From Thermomicrobium sp. 4228-Ro (lineage in GTDB: Bacteria > Chloroflexota > Chloroflexia > Thermomicrobiales > Thermomicrobiaceae): 64,000 nucleotides of DNA. The stretch lies in NCBI RefSeq assembly GCF_026241205.1, contig NZ_JAPFQM010000006.1, positions 310,001 to 374,000 on the forward strand, read 5' to 3'. Made by a program: the position numbers and the translations under genes. This document shows positions 53,165-62,809 of this stretch, piece after piece (position 1 is the first letter of the stretch; every line of letters starts with the position of its first letter). The notes below the pieces were generated by a model. It searched no databases. It worked only from the letters and a program-made list of their open reading frames with translations, and was not told the DNA's origin.

Positions 53165-53227
53165 CTCGCGGTTGGAGCCGACCGCTCGCCTGTGGCTCGC
53201 AGCGGCTCAACCGCAGTATCGTTCGGC
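53159..53227 (+). other. attC-like recombination site
   Basis: 69 bp with the attC plan: R'' core ACCTAAC (RYYYAAC) at 53159-53165; arm GCGGTTGGAGCCG, matched downstream by CGGCTCAACCGC so that a single G stays unpaired in the first arm (extrahelical base); central loop GCTCGCCTGTGGCTCGCAG; R' core GTTCGGC at 53221-53227, one base from GTTAGGC. The unpaired base and the cores at both ends distinguish it from a terminator. Cutting G/TT at 52665 and 53221 would define a 556-bp cassette holding the SnoaL gene. Confidence 0.7.
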
Positions 53228-53282
53228 CACTGGGTTATAGCTAGTCTGTCGTATGTTGCGAGTTAAGCATAATAGCAGTAAC

Positions 53283-53697
53283 ATGTCAGCGGAAGAGAAC
53301 AAAGCAGTCTTTCGGCGTGTAATTGAGGAAGGTCTCAACAAGGGTGATTTAGCCGTGCTAGACGATTGCTTTCCTCCACAGTACATCGAACACCAATTCG
53401 GTTTGCCGTCCACGTTAGAGGAATTTAAGGATTCGATCCGCTTCCTGCGCGACACCTTCGCGCCCTTCAGCCTCACCATCGAGGAGATGGTGGCGGATGG
53501 GGATAAAGTCTGGGCGCGGATGACAGGGCGTGGCACGGACAGCAAAGGGTTGATGGGACGTCCGGCGACGGGCAAATCCTCGTGATTACCGTGTTTGATG
53601 AACTGCGTTTGAAGAACGGGAAGATCGTTGAACATTGGGGGTGCCGGATCGCTTTCACCAGATGATCCAACTTGGCCTCCTCCCTCAACCAGCGTAG
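53283..53697 (+). pseudogene. Second SnoaL-like gene, two frameshifts
   Basis: About 138 residues if repaired. MSAEENKAVFRRVIEEGLNK, FPPQYIEHQFGLPSTLEEFK, MTGRGTDSKGLMGRPATGK, then after a break at AAA 53574-53576 ILVITVFDELRLKNGKIVEHWG, and after a break at GGGGG 53637-53641 VPDRFHQMIQLGLLPQPA stop. Each break is mended by one extra A or G. Paralogous to the preceding intact gene at family level but not a recent copy. Confidence 0.7.
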
Positions 53698-53751
53698 TAG
53701 CCAGCGTGGGGGCACTGCGAGTGTAAGCTAGACAAGCAAGCACGAACAACA

Positions 53752-53823
53752 GGCCGAGCAAGGGGTTGCGGCGGACGCGCTCCCTTCGGTCACGCGGTCG
53801 CTCATCGGCGCAGCTTTTCGGCC
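53752..53823 (+). other. Degenerate attC-like site
   Basis: GGCCGAGCAA (compare GGCCTAACAA) followed by GGTTGCGGCGGACGCGC, a CTTCGG turn, and GCGCAGCTTTTCGGCC (compare GCGTTAGGCC). The layout mirrors the site at 53159, but both cores are mutated, so it would not recombine well. Confidence 0.4.
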
Positions 53824-53889
53824 TCGGCGGGAGGTGGTGGGAAATATCCCCGCGCGCCGCTGAAACCCAGACCCTCAGGAGGAAACCCG

Positions 53890-54260
53890 ATGCCACAACT
53901 CTGAGGAGGGAGCTGCGACAAGGCACGGATCGGACAGGAGATCGTAAACCCCCGCATCGGGCAATGCGTGCGGTTCGTTGAAACCGCAAGCGCGTCCGCC
54001 GGTTCGCGGCTCGTTCTCGGGTGCGTGAGTCCGCCCAGTGCGGAACGAGAACCCGAGCATGTGCACCCGCTCCAGACCAATCGGTTCGCGGTGCGTCGCG
54101 GCGCACTCCCTTCCGCCTTGCTGGCCTGGAGCGCGTCGTGGCCGCCGGTGAAGAGATCAGCATCCCGCCGGGTATGCCGCACCACTTCTGGGTCGAAGGC
54201 AGCGAGCCCGCAGAGTACCGACAGGCATTCGAGCCGGCCCTGAACACGGAAACCTTATAG
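53890..54260 (+). pseudogene. Cupin-domain protein remnant
   Basis: ATG at 53890 has AGGAGG nine bases upstream, but codon 5 is TGA. The frame goes on ARIGQEIVNPRIGQCVRFVE, ETASASAGSRLVLGCVSPPS, EHVHPLQTNRFAVRRGAL and, after a one-base shift near 54110, FRLAGLERVVAAGEEISIPP, GMPHHFWVEGSEPAEYRQAF, EPALNTETL stop. HVHP...F and the later H in MPHHFW are the metal-binding cupin residues. Third decayed gene in the cassette-like series. Confidence 0.6.
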
Positions 54261-54269
54261 TTTCTCTTG

Positions 54270-54481
54270 CCTGGTTCGGCCTTCGCCAGCACCAAGCGTG
54301 GGCGTTCGTCACCCTCGTCCTGGCGGGGCTGATCGTTCTCCCCTACTGGTTTCTCGTTTTCAAGCCCTACTGGAACGCTGGCATCGCCATTCGGTTCGCT
54401 GACCTTCCGCCAGTCTTCTGGATTCCGACCCTCCTCCTGTTTCCAGGGGTCACCTTCGGTTGGCTCGGCCTACGATCCTGA
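54270..54481 (+). pseudogene. C-terminal piece of a small membrane protein
   Basis: Open frame without a start codon: SLAWFGLRQHQAWAFVTLVL, AGLIVLPYWFLVFKPYWNAG, IRFADLPPVFWIPTLLLFPG, VTFGWLGLRS stop. Two or three hydrophobic helices and clear protein-like composition. May be a separate truncated gene or the displaced end of the cupin gene. Confidence 0.45.
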
Positions 54482-55338
54482 ACGATCCTGGCTGGCCTGC
54501 GCCGCCGAGACACCCGAGAGAGTCGGTGCAACAGCTGCAGAACCGTGCTGAGGGAACGGGCGAGGCACAGGCCGGACGATGAGCCGTCCAGCTGTTGCGC
54601 GGCTAGCGAAAGGAAGTGCGGAATCGTCATCGAAATTCTCGACCCGGGCAGGATCGGAAAGTCGATCGGCTGGAAGCTCGCTCAGCTGCGACACGAAGCC
54701 GGGAGAGACTCGCGTACAGCAAAGAACGAGAAGGCAGCTTGCAGAGGGAGCAGCGAAGGGCCTGCTGTCATCGCATGCGACGATTGCGGATGCCGCCGAG
54801 TGCGGAGCTTCTGTGTAACTGCACCGCTGGAGTCGGTTCTCTCCAGGCGCTACAGCTAGCCGGCACAGCAAGCGCACAGGGAACATCCCGATCGAGAGGA
54901 CGAAAGCGCTGGGCTTCGCGCACGGCACGCCACCTCCCTGGCGGTCTACCACACGTCTTCGCCGGGCGAGCAGATTCGGTCGCCCGTTCTCGAAACCCCG
55001 AGATGCCGAGCCGGAGAACACCCTGACGTGCACTGTCAGGGTGAGCCCTTCTCGCCTCCTGCACCGCGCCCTGGTTCGACAGCATGTCCGCGAGCTTCGG
55101 GAACAACGAGGCGAGCTGGATCGTCGAGAAGCGAGAGAGGGGTCGACCCTATACTCGCAGGCACTGCCATACCTGGATTGCTGCAGCGTGCATCGCGGGG
55201 TACACTCGCGGCAGGTGCTTCGAAACCGGTTGCTTCGCGAGGCGCAACGACGCGCGGTGGTCCCGATGTTGCACAGGGATGCGTGATGCCCTAGCATACT
55301 GAGGACCAGGGGATTTTTCCGTTCGGAGGAGCGGGGCG
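54482..55338. other. No recognisable gene; boundary of accessory region
   Basis: Long open frames exist on both strands but give Arg/Ser/Cys-rich sequences without family motifs or good starts. A CATACT near 55298-55303 could be the -10 of the ABC transporter operon, 36 bp before its ATG. Confidence 0.45.
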
Positions 55339-56646
55339 ATGCAGGACAGCGCGAATCCGCAACGGACGTGGCGCCAGACTCCTTCGCTCACGCGCCGGCG
55401 ATTTCTGCGAACAGTGCTCGCGAGCAGCGTGTTGGTCGGGTCTGCTCTCCTTCCAGCGTGCGCCGGAGGGGAATCGGCAACCCCAACCAGTCGACCGGCA
55501 ACAGGGCCGACGGTGGTGAGTTCACCGCCTGCGACAGGTGAGCGGGTGCGCGTTCCGATCGTGAACCGAGAGATGACGCGCGACGAACTCATCGCTGCAA
55601 TTCGAGAGGAGGGCAGCCTGGTTGTTGCGAACTGGACCTACACGGCAAACGACAAGATCGTCGAACAATTCCAAAAGTATGTCAAAGATACGTATGGAGT
55701 CGACATCAAGCTGATTTATGAAGGGACGCAGGCTCCCAGTACGTATCTCACGAATCTCTATACGGCACTCAAAGCCAACAAACCTTCTCCTTACGACGTG
55801 ATGGCAATCGAGGAAAACTATTGGGCAGAGGCGAAACTGCAGACGCCGCCGGTCTTGGAGGAATTTCTGCCTTCTCCGCTCGTGCCGAATGCGGAGCGTG
55901 TCGACCCCATGTTCCGGCGCTTTCCGACGGCTGTTGCTTTCCAGGCATCAGCGACACCGGGCATCGTGTACAACAAGGCGAAGGTCGACTTCCTGAAGGA
56001 CTGGAAGGATCTCGCCGATTCTCGTTTGAAGGGAAATTGACGCTGCCGTTGCCGGGTGATATCACCTGCGGGGGTTCCTGCTCGGCCTGGCAGCATCGCT
56101 GGGTAAAGACTACAAGAATCCGGACCAGATGAAAGAGGTCATCGATTATACTGTCGAGAAGATCGGCCCGAATGTTCTCAAATATACTACCGATAGCGCC
56201 GAGATGCAACAGCTCCTCCGCAGTGGAGCGGCATGGGCAGTCGGTTTTGGAACTCCCTGGCGCGTCTGGAGTTCCTTTCCGGGTACCAGGATACGGTCTT
56301 CTTGATTGCGGAATCGGGACAGTATCTCGTGAATGGGTATCTGTGGATTCCCAAGAATGCTCCACATCCCGTGCTGGCCCAGATCTTCTGCGACTGGCGC
56401 TTGAGTGACAGTGCACAGTTCCCCAACGATTGGGGCATCGAAAAGGGTGCGTGGGCAGAACTGCAGGAAGGAATACTCGGACCCTCCTATGAAAAGGATA
56501 TTCCAGATTGGTTCAAGAATGAATATTACAATTATTTCCCCACACTCGAGCAGTTGAAGTCGAAGTACAAGACTGTGGATTGGGATTACTACGCCAAGCA
56601 TAGCAAGGAATGGTTCGACTATTATTCACAGCGCCTCGGTCTCTAG
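55339..56646 (+). pseudogene. Spermidine/putrescine-type ABC substrate-binding lipoprotein, three frameshifts
   Basis: About 436 residues if repaired. Twin-Arg signal TRRRFLRTVLASSVLVGSALLP with lipobox LLPACAGG, then a PotD/type II binding fold: EEGSLVVANWTYTANDKIVEQFQKY, LYTALKANKPSPYDVMAIEE, ATPGIVYNKAKVDFLKDWKDL. Frame breaks at AAA 56034-56036, GGGGG 56070-56074 and TTTT 56245-56248; one more base at each restores LTLPLPGDITCGG-FLLGLAASLGKDY, WAVGF-WNSLARLEFL and the end YYAKHSKEWFDYYSQRLGL. ATG 55339 with GGAGGAGCGG. The permeases and ATPase that follow are intact, so a sequence error is a real option. Confidence 0.8.
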
Positions 56647-56706
56647 CAGCTGGCTCGGGAATCCGGGTGAGCGCGACAGCGACAGGACAGAACGGAGGAG
56701 TGAGCG

Positions 56707-57603
56707 TTGGCGCGCGTCGTCGAGCCCGTTCTCGCTCTGGGAAGCCACCTGCCGGGTACCGGATGGCTGCACGAGCGGCGAGCGTTCTTGAGCGGCATCC
56801 TGTTGCTCCTTCCTGCCTTCGTCACCTCGCTGCTCCTGTCGGTCATCCCCCTCATCTATCTGGTTCGCTTGAGCCTGACACGAGAAGCGACCTTCTTTTT
56901 CAGCCCAGAGTACACACTCGAAAATTACCGCATCATCGTGACTCGTTATATGCCGAATCTCTGGGAGACGATCTATTTGGCCGGCATCTCCTCGATACTC
57001 GACCTCGTCGTTGGCTATCCTTTTGCGTACATTCTCGTGCGGCGGGTGCGGTATCGGGATCTCGTGCGGGCGACGATGATGTTCCCGTTGTTCGGTCCGC
57101 TCTACCTATCTCTGGGCATGCACTATCTCTTTCTGCCGAATGGGCCGCTTGCTCCCTTCCTCCGAGCCATCGGTGTAGAGGGTACACAGCTTCTCTATTC
57201 CCAAGCATCGGTCGTCTTCGCTATGGCGATCTTCACGCTCCCCTTCATGGTGATGAACATCGGGGCGGCCTTATCGAACGTCGATGTAACCCTCGAGGAA
57301 GCAGCGACCTGTCTCGGTGCACAGCCGTGGCAGACATTCGTGCATATTCTTCTGCCTCTCAGTCGGAGTGGCATCCTGGCAGGGGTACTTATGTGCTTCG
57401 GGTGGAATCTCGGTGTGTACGTGCAGCCACTCGTACTCGGCACGCTGCGCGAGCAGCGTGTGCTCGCCATCGCGTTGTATCAGAAAGGGATGATCCAGTT
57501 CGACTACGGCTTAGCTGCAGCGATGGGAGTCGTGCTGATGGCTCTCGCATTCAGCGTCACCTGGCTCTCCTTGCGTCTCTCGCGTGGTGCACTGGGAGCA
57601 TGA
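56707..57603 (+). CDS. ABC permease 1 (PotB-like)
   Basis: 298 residues, six helices, with the EAA loop LEEAATCLGAQPWQTFVHILLPLSRSGI that docks to the ATPase. TTG start at 56707, GGAGG seven bases upstream. Codon choice and GC are slightly lower than in the cox-type region. Confidence 0.9.
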   Translation: MARVVEPVLALGSHLPGTGWLHERRAFLSGILLLLPAFVTSLLLSVIPLIYLVRLSLTREATFFFSPEYTLENYRIIVTRYMPNLWETIYLAGISSILDLVVGYPFAYILVRRVRYRDLVRATMMFPLFGPLYLSLGMHYLFLPNGPLAPFLRAIGVEGTQLLYSQASVVFAMAIFTLPFMVMNIGAALSNVDVTLEEAATCLGAQPWQTFVHILLPLSRSGILAGVLMCFGWNLGVYVQPLVLGTLREQRVLAIALYQKGMIQFDYGLAAAMGVVLMALAFSVTWLSLRLSRGALGA

Positions 57604-57606
57604 GCG

Positions 57607-58479
57607 ATGAACAGGCGAGCAAGCGTTCCCTATCCGTGGAGGAAGGGACGATCCGAGCACCGATTCGCGCCTCGGTGGTGGGCCATCGTGGTGCGCCATC
57701 GGCGAGATCTGATTCTGCTGCTCCAGCACGGATATATTTGGTTGTGGATGCTGATCTTCGTGCTCCCGTTCCTGGCGACACTCGTCTATTCGTTGCGCAC
57801 CGCTGATGGATGGTCACTGCGGCCATATGCCGCGATATTCGGGAGCTTCAAGGACAACCTCCTCCTGTCCTTCGAGACGACCCTCATCAGCATCGTTGTG
57901 AACCTCTTGCTTTCGCTTCCAGCCGCCTATGCGATTGTCCGATTCCCGGTGCCCGGCAAGGGTTTCATTCTTTCGGTACTCAATCTCGCCCTCTATACGC
58001 CAGCGGTCGTGATGGGAATCAGCCTGGTCATCGTCTACAATTTCTTGTTCCACATCGCGCAGTCCTTGCTCGGCCTCATCGGTGCCTATGTCGTTGGGAC
58101 GTATCCGCTGATGTTGATTCCGATCGTGGTGGCGTTGCGCGACTTACCCACCGTCTACGAAGAAGCAGCACGGTGTCTCGGAGCCAACCGGCTGCAGACG
58201 CTCCTGCGCGTGGAGATCCCATTACTCGGCGCGGGTATCAGCGCAGGAATTCTCCTGACGTTCGTCATCGTCTTCAACGAATTCCTGGTTACCCTGTTCG
58301 TCGCAGGGCCTGGAAACACGACCGCTGCACTGCGGGTCTTCAACTTGACCCGGACGGCAGGCATTCAACCTTCGACAGCCGCGCTGGCAACCACGATGCA
58401 GCTCGTCTCCTTCGTCATGGTGGTCGCGTTTTTCCGCTTCTTCGGGTCACGGTATCTGAAGGGCACTTATCTCATCTAG
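57607..58479 (+). CDS. ABC permease 2 (PotC-like)
   Basis: 290 residues, six helices, EAA loop YEEAARCLGANRLQTLLRVEIPLLGAGI. ATG 57607, 3 bp after permease 1. Forms a heterodimer with it. Confidence 0.92.
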   Translation: MNRRASVPYPWRKGRSEHRFAPRWWAIVVRHRRDLILLLQHGYIWLWMLIFVLPFLATLVYSLRTADGWSLRPYAAIFGSFKDNLLLSFETTLISIVVNLLLSLPAAYAIVRFPVPGKGFILSVLNLALYTPAVVMGISLVIVYNFLFHIAQSLLGLIGAYVVGTYPLMLIPIVVALRDLPTVYEEAARCLGANRLQTLLRVEIPLLGAGISAGILLTFVIVFNEFLVTLFVAGPGNTTAALRVFNLTRTAGIQPSTAALATTMQLVSFVMVVAFFRFFGSRYLKGTYLI

Positions 58480-58509
58480 GGATCGCGGGGAACGGAACCG
58501 AGGGGCACA

Positions 58510-59625
58510 ATGGCACGCGTCGAGTTGGTCGAAGTCACGAAGCGTTACGGACAGACGATCGCAGTCGATCGTGTCAGTCTGGATATCGCCGAAGGAGAAT
58601 TCGTCACTCTCCTCGGCCCCTCCGGGTGCGGGAAGACGACGACGTTACGCATGATAGCCGGGCTTATCGAACCGAGTGACGGGGAAATTCGATTCGACGG
58701 TCGTGTCGTGAACCATATCCCGCCACACAAGCGGAATATCGGTTTCGTCTTTCAATTTCATGCCCTCTTTCCGCACATGACCGTGGCGGATAACATTGCT
58801 TTCGGCTTGAAGATTCGAGGACGCCCCAAGGCGGAAATCGCCCAACGTGTCGAGGAACTGCTCGAGTTAGTGAATTTGCAAGGCTTCGGGACACGTCTGC
58901 CCGCACAACTGTCTGGTGGACAACAGCAGCGTGTTGCCCTGGCACGGGTACTGGCAACCGATCCGCAGGTTCTCCTCTTCGATGAGCCGTTGTCGGCACT
59001 CGATCGCAATCTCCGCGACCAGTTGAAGTACAGCATTCTCGAACTCCAGCGGCGAACTCGGAAGACGGCGATCTATGTGACCCACGACCAGTCCGAAGCG
59101 TTCGCGATTTCTGATCGCATCTGTGTCATGAATGCTGGCCGCGTGGAACAGGTCGGCACGCCGGTCGAGCTGTACCTCCAGCCACGGACGGAGTTCGTGG
59201 CGAACTTCGTTGGGGATAACAACGTTCTGCGCGGTCTCGTCGTGCGAACAGAGCTGCGCGACGATGGGCAGCGCGGCGTGCTCATCCGCAGTAATGGCAT
59301 CGAATTGCACGCAGTCGATCCGCACGGATTACAGATCGGCGACCCTGCTGTCGTTTTCGTTCGACCGGAGAATATCGAGATCGTCAGCGATGACCCGATC
59401 GGGAGCCCTGACACACTCCTGGAAGGCCTCATCGATCAGGTCATTTTCGAGGGGCCAACCGTCCGCGTTGTCATCGACGTCCATGGTGTGCCGATCCGTG
59501 TGGTCGTGAGTGGGCCGCAACGGCTGACTCTTCTCGGTCGTAACGGGCGACGCGTCTACCTTCGACCGCATGCTGCTGTTGCCATCCGCGACACGTCCGT
59601 CGTGGAGTCGAGCGTGCGGAGATGA
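58510..59625 (+). CDS. ABC ATPase (PotA/FbpC-like)
   Basis: 371 residues. Walker A LLGPSGCGKTTTLRMIAG, Q-loop VFQFHALFPHMTVADNI, signature LSGGQQQRVALARVLATDPQVLLFDEPLSALD, H-loop IYVTHDQSEAFAISDRICVMN, then a C-terminal TOBE regulatory domain with PAVVFVRPENIEI. Energises the two permeases; substrate polyamine-, iron- or other type II ligand. Confidence 0.95.
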   Translation: MARVELVEVTKRYGQTIAVDRVSLDIAEGEFVTLLGPSGCGKTTTLRMIAGLIEPSDGEIRFDGRVVNHIPPHKRNIGFVFQFHALFPHMTVADNIAFGLKIRGRPKAEIAQRVEELLELVNLQGFGTRLPAQLSGGQQQRVALARVLATDPQVLLFDEPLSALDRNLRDQLKYSILELQRRTRKTAIYVTHDQSEAFAISDRICVMNAGRVEQVGTPVELYLQPRTEFVANFVGDNNVLRGLVVRTELRDDGQRGVLIRSNGIELHAVDPHGLQIGDPAVVFVRPENIEIVSDDPIGSPDTLLEGLIDQVIFEGPTVRVVIDVHGVPIRVVVSGPQRLTLLGRNGRRVYLRPHAAVAIRDTSVVESSVRR

Positions 59626-59926
59626 CAGCGGTCGGCACTGATTCGAGCCGTTCGACGCTCTCCATACTGTTACGGTTCCCCGATCTCCGAGACGATGCAG
59701 CAGACGCTCTCCGCGGTGGAGATCGGTCGAAGCGAACGAACCGGAGCAGTCCGATGTTGGACTAGCGAACGAGAGACCATCCAGCGACGGCTCGCGCTCT
59801 CGATCGAGCATGGTGGAGGGTCTCGTTCCTGCGCTGAGTAGCATCCTGCCGGGCGGTAAACCACGGCAGAGTCGTCACGCCGCGGGGCCTCACCCGTCAA
59901 CTGACGGTTGGGGCATCGAGCACTCC

Positions 59927-60975
59927 TCAGAACGTCCGGATGACTTTCTCTAGTCCCCGCGGCCGATCGGGATCCACACCACGCGCCCGGGCCAGCGCCA
60001 CCGCCAGCAGCTGCCCGGGCACCACCGCCACCACCGGCGACAGCCACTCCGGCACGCCCCGCGGCAGCGGTAGGGCCGCCCTCCCCGCTGGAGCAGCTCC
60101 GGACGATCGGAGACAACCAGCAGCACCGCCCGCCGCTCGCTCAACTCCTCCAGCAAGCGCTCCAGATCCGCGCTCACCGCGCCCGTCGGCACGATCACCA
60201 GAACCGCCACCTCCTCCCCGATCAGCGCAATCGGCCCATGCCGAAGCGCCGCCGACGAGTACGCTTCGGCACCCACCAGACACAGCTCTTTGACCTTCAG
60301 CGCTACCTCACACGCCGTCGCATAGTTGCCCCCGACTCACCACGACAAGCTGCCCCGCCGCACGCACCACCTCCGCGACCACCCCTACGCGCTCGTTCCC
60401 CTCCAGCGCCTCCGCAACTGCCGTCGGAACCCGCTCCAGCTCCCTCCAGCGCCCTACCTCACCCCCCAGCGCCGTACTCAGCATCGCCAGCATCAGGAGC
60501 TGCGCCGTGTACGTCTTGGTCGCGGCAATTCCCCGCTCTTCCCCTACGCCAAGCGGCAGCACCATCTCAGCCACCCGGCCAAGCGGCGCTTCCGGATCGT
60601 TGGTGATCGCCACCGTCAGCGCCCCCTGCCGGCGCCCCTCGGCCAGCACCGCAACGATGTCCGGCGACTGCCCACTCTGGCTGACCCCTACCACGAGCCC
60701 ACCTGTCAGCTCCGGCGGTCGCCCATACACCGTGAACAGCGACGGTGTCGTACGCACCACGGGCAAGCGATTGTGCGCCCCAAACAGATACTGTCCGTAC
60801 CGCGCCGCATTCTCCGAACTCCCCGCGCAGCAAGCACGACAAACCGCGGCGCCGCCGCGCGAATCCGCGCCGCCACCTTCTCCACGAGTGGTCACGCGCG
60901 TGCGAGCAACGCCTCCAGCACCACCGGCTGTTCGAAAATTTCCCGCTCAACCACCAACATCGTTTCCCCAACCAT
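59927..60975 (-). pseudogene. SIS-domain sugar isomerase/deaminase (GlmS C-terminal-like), multiple lesions
   Basis: About 343 residues if repaired: two SIS domains as in the isomerase half of glucosamine-6-phosphate synthase and related AgaS-type proteins. Seen in pieces: MLVVEREIFEQPVVLEALLA, stop TGA 60892-60894 (CGA would restore RARPLVEKVAARIRAAAPRF), then [149 protein letters not shown]. Frames change at CCCC 60821, CCCCC 60329 and CCCC 60083. ATG 60975 or 60960. Confidence 0.75.
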
Positions 60976-61018
60976 CCGCTTTCCAAACGATACCGATCGT
61001 ACACCGCCCGAGATCCCC

Positions 61019-61107
61019 GTACACCCCCACGTGCGTGGGGACGACCTCCAGGTATCCAGAGGCGTGGCACAGCCGGTTCGGTACACCCCCAGGTGCGTGG
61101 GGACAAC
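61019..61107 (+). CRISPR. Two-repeat CRISPR fragment, type I-E-like
   Basis: GTACACCCCCACGTGCGTGG-GGACGAC at 61019-61045 and GTACACCCCCAGGTGCGTGG-GGACAAC at 61081-61107, two mismatches, start-to-start 62 bp as in type I-E arrays (29-bp repeat, 33-bp spacer). The first repeat has a perfect CCCCACG-TG-CGTGGGG stem; the second has a broken stem, as expected for a terminal repeat. A third partial ACACCCCC lies near 61138. No cas gene in the window. Confidence 0.65.
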
Positions 61108-61325
61108 ACTCTGATACGACGCCGATTTTTGGCTCGCACACCCCCGATAGTCTCGTTTCGCCGTCGCGACGCGAAAAACCGCTCTGTAAGCGGGCAAGAG
61201 CACACCAGCCTGCCCAAACACACCCCGCTCCAGCACCGTCACCGGCCAGTTCCAGCCGGTCACCGCCTCGGACGCACGACGCACTGCCAGCACGCCGCCA
61301 CCGCCCCCCCCACGCGGCACGCGCG

Positions 61326-62654
61326 TCAGCGTGACACCCCGCCGTGCTGGGCGAGGAGGTCCCGCCAGACCGGCCCGTCAGGGTACCGGTACTGTTCCAG
61401 CGACTCGCGCTTCATCTCGATCGAGTAGCCGGGCCGCTCCGGCGGCAGGTAACGCGCCTGCCGTACCCGCACCGGGTCGACGAAGTGCTCGTGCAGGTGG
61501 TCGACGTGCTCGATCAGCCGGTCCTCCATGCTGCCGCTCACGGCGATGAAGTCGAACATCGAGAGGTGCTGCACGTACTCGCACAGCCCGACGCCACCCG
61601 CGTGCGGGCACACCGGCACCCCGAACTTGGCGGCGAGGAGCAGCACGGCGATGACTTCGTTCACCCCGCCGAGCCGACAGGCGTCGATCTGGCAGAACCG
61701 GATGGCACCGGAGGCCAGTAGCTGCTTGAAGACGATCCGGTTGGCCACGTGCTCGCCGGTCGCCACACCGATCGGTGCGATGGCCTCGGCGATCGCCTTG
61801 TGCCCCAGGACGTCGTCCGGGTGCGTCGGCTCCTCGATCCACCAGGGGTCGAACTCGGCCAGTTCCCGCATCCAGGCGATGGCCTGGGGGACGTCCCAGC
61901 GCTGGTTCGCGTCCATCATCAGCTTGCGGTCGGGACCGATGACGTCCCGCAAGAGCCTGGCCCGAGCCCGGTCGTGCACGAGATCCTGGCCGACCTTCAT
62001 CTTGATGGCGGTGAACCCCTGCTCGATCGCTTGCCGGGCGAGCGCCGCGACCTGCTCGTCGCTGTAGCCGAGCCAACCCGCCGAGGTGGTGTAGCAGGGA
62101 TAACCGTCGCGCAGGAGCTGCTGCTCGCGCTCGGCGCGCGTGGGGGCCTGCCGGCGGAGGAGTGCCAGCGCTTCGTCCGGGGTGAGCGCATCGGTGATGT
62201 GGCGGAAGGGGACGAGGCGGACGATCTCCTCGGGCGAGAGGTCGGCCAGGAGCTTCCAGACCGGCTTCCCGAGCGCACGCGCCCACAGGTCCCAGATGGC
62301 ATTGACGATCGCAGCAGTGGACAGATGCAGGACACCCTTTTCCGGCCCGACCCAGCGGAGCTGGCCGTCGTTGGCCAGCCGCTCCCAGTAGCGGCCGAAG
62401 TCGGCGACGATCTCCTCGAGCCGCTGGCCGACGACGAAGGGCGCGAGCGAGTGGACAGCAGCGACGCAGAGCTCGTTGCCACGGCCGATGGTGAAGGTGA
62501 GGCCGTGTCCCTCGAGCCCCGGCGTGTCGGTGTACAGGATCACATAGGCCGCCGAGTAGTCGGGGTCGGGATGCATGGCGTCGGAACCAGCCAGGGTGAG
62601 CGAGGTGGGGAAGCGGACGTCGAAGACTTCGAGTCGAGTGATCGTCGTCGGCAT
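61326..62654 (-). CDS. Enolase-superfamily sugar acid dehydratase (L-fuconate dehydratase-like)
   Basis: 442 residues of the mandelate racemase/enolase family. Seen: [58 protein letters not shown]-like lid, [25 protein letters not shown] (catalytic Lys), [11 protein letters not shown] and [11 protein letters not shown] (metal ligands), [11 protein letters not shown], and [22 protein letters not shown] (His and terminal Glu region). These match L-fuconate dehydratase, giving 2-keto-3-deoxy-L-fuconate. ATG 62654; an extension upstream is rejected. Confidence 0.9.
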   Translation of the reverse strand: MPTTITRLEVFDVRFPTSLTLAGSDAMHPDPDYSAAYVILYTDTPGLEGHGLTFTIGRGNELCVAAVHSLAPFVVGQRLEEIVADFGRYWERLANDGQLRWVGPEKGVLHLSTAAIVNAIWDLWARALGKPVWKLLADLSPEEIVRLVPFRHITDALTPDEALALLRRQAPTRAEREQQLLRDGYPCYTTSAGWLGYSDEQVAALARQAIEQGFTAIKMKVGQDLVHDRARARLLRDVIGPDRKLMMDANQRWDVPQAIAWMRELAEFDPWWIEEPTHPDDVLGHKAIAEAIAPIGVATGEHVANRIVFKQLLASGAIRFCQIDACRLGGVNEVIAVLLLAAKFGVPVCPHAGGVGLCEYVQHLSMFDFIAVSGSMEDRLIEHVDHLHEHFVDPVRVRQARYLPPERPGYSIEMKRESLEQYRYPDGPVWRDLLAQHGGVSR

Positions 62655-62809
62655 GGTCGGATCCCCTTCCGTTCGATCGCAGCGCGCGACGCGCTCCGCA
62701 AGCAGCTTTCTCCCTCGACCGGATGATGGCAAAAAGGCGCTGCCGCGTGAAGTGGGGCACCGGGTGCCACCGCTCCCGCACGGAACGCGGGGCACCAGGC
62801 ACCGCCGGT

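Noticed and set aside
54470-55297. 275-codon minus-strand frame
   Set aside because: Arg/Ser/Cys-rich composition with no domain or good start; likely chance in GC-rich DNA.
61147-61320. Minus-strand fragment (VTVLERGVFGQAGVLLPAYR) resembling the end of a BadF-type sugar kinase
   Set aside because: Only a short stretch without diagnostic motifs and with no start or active-site residues; too weak to call.
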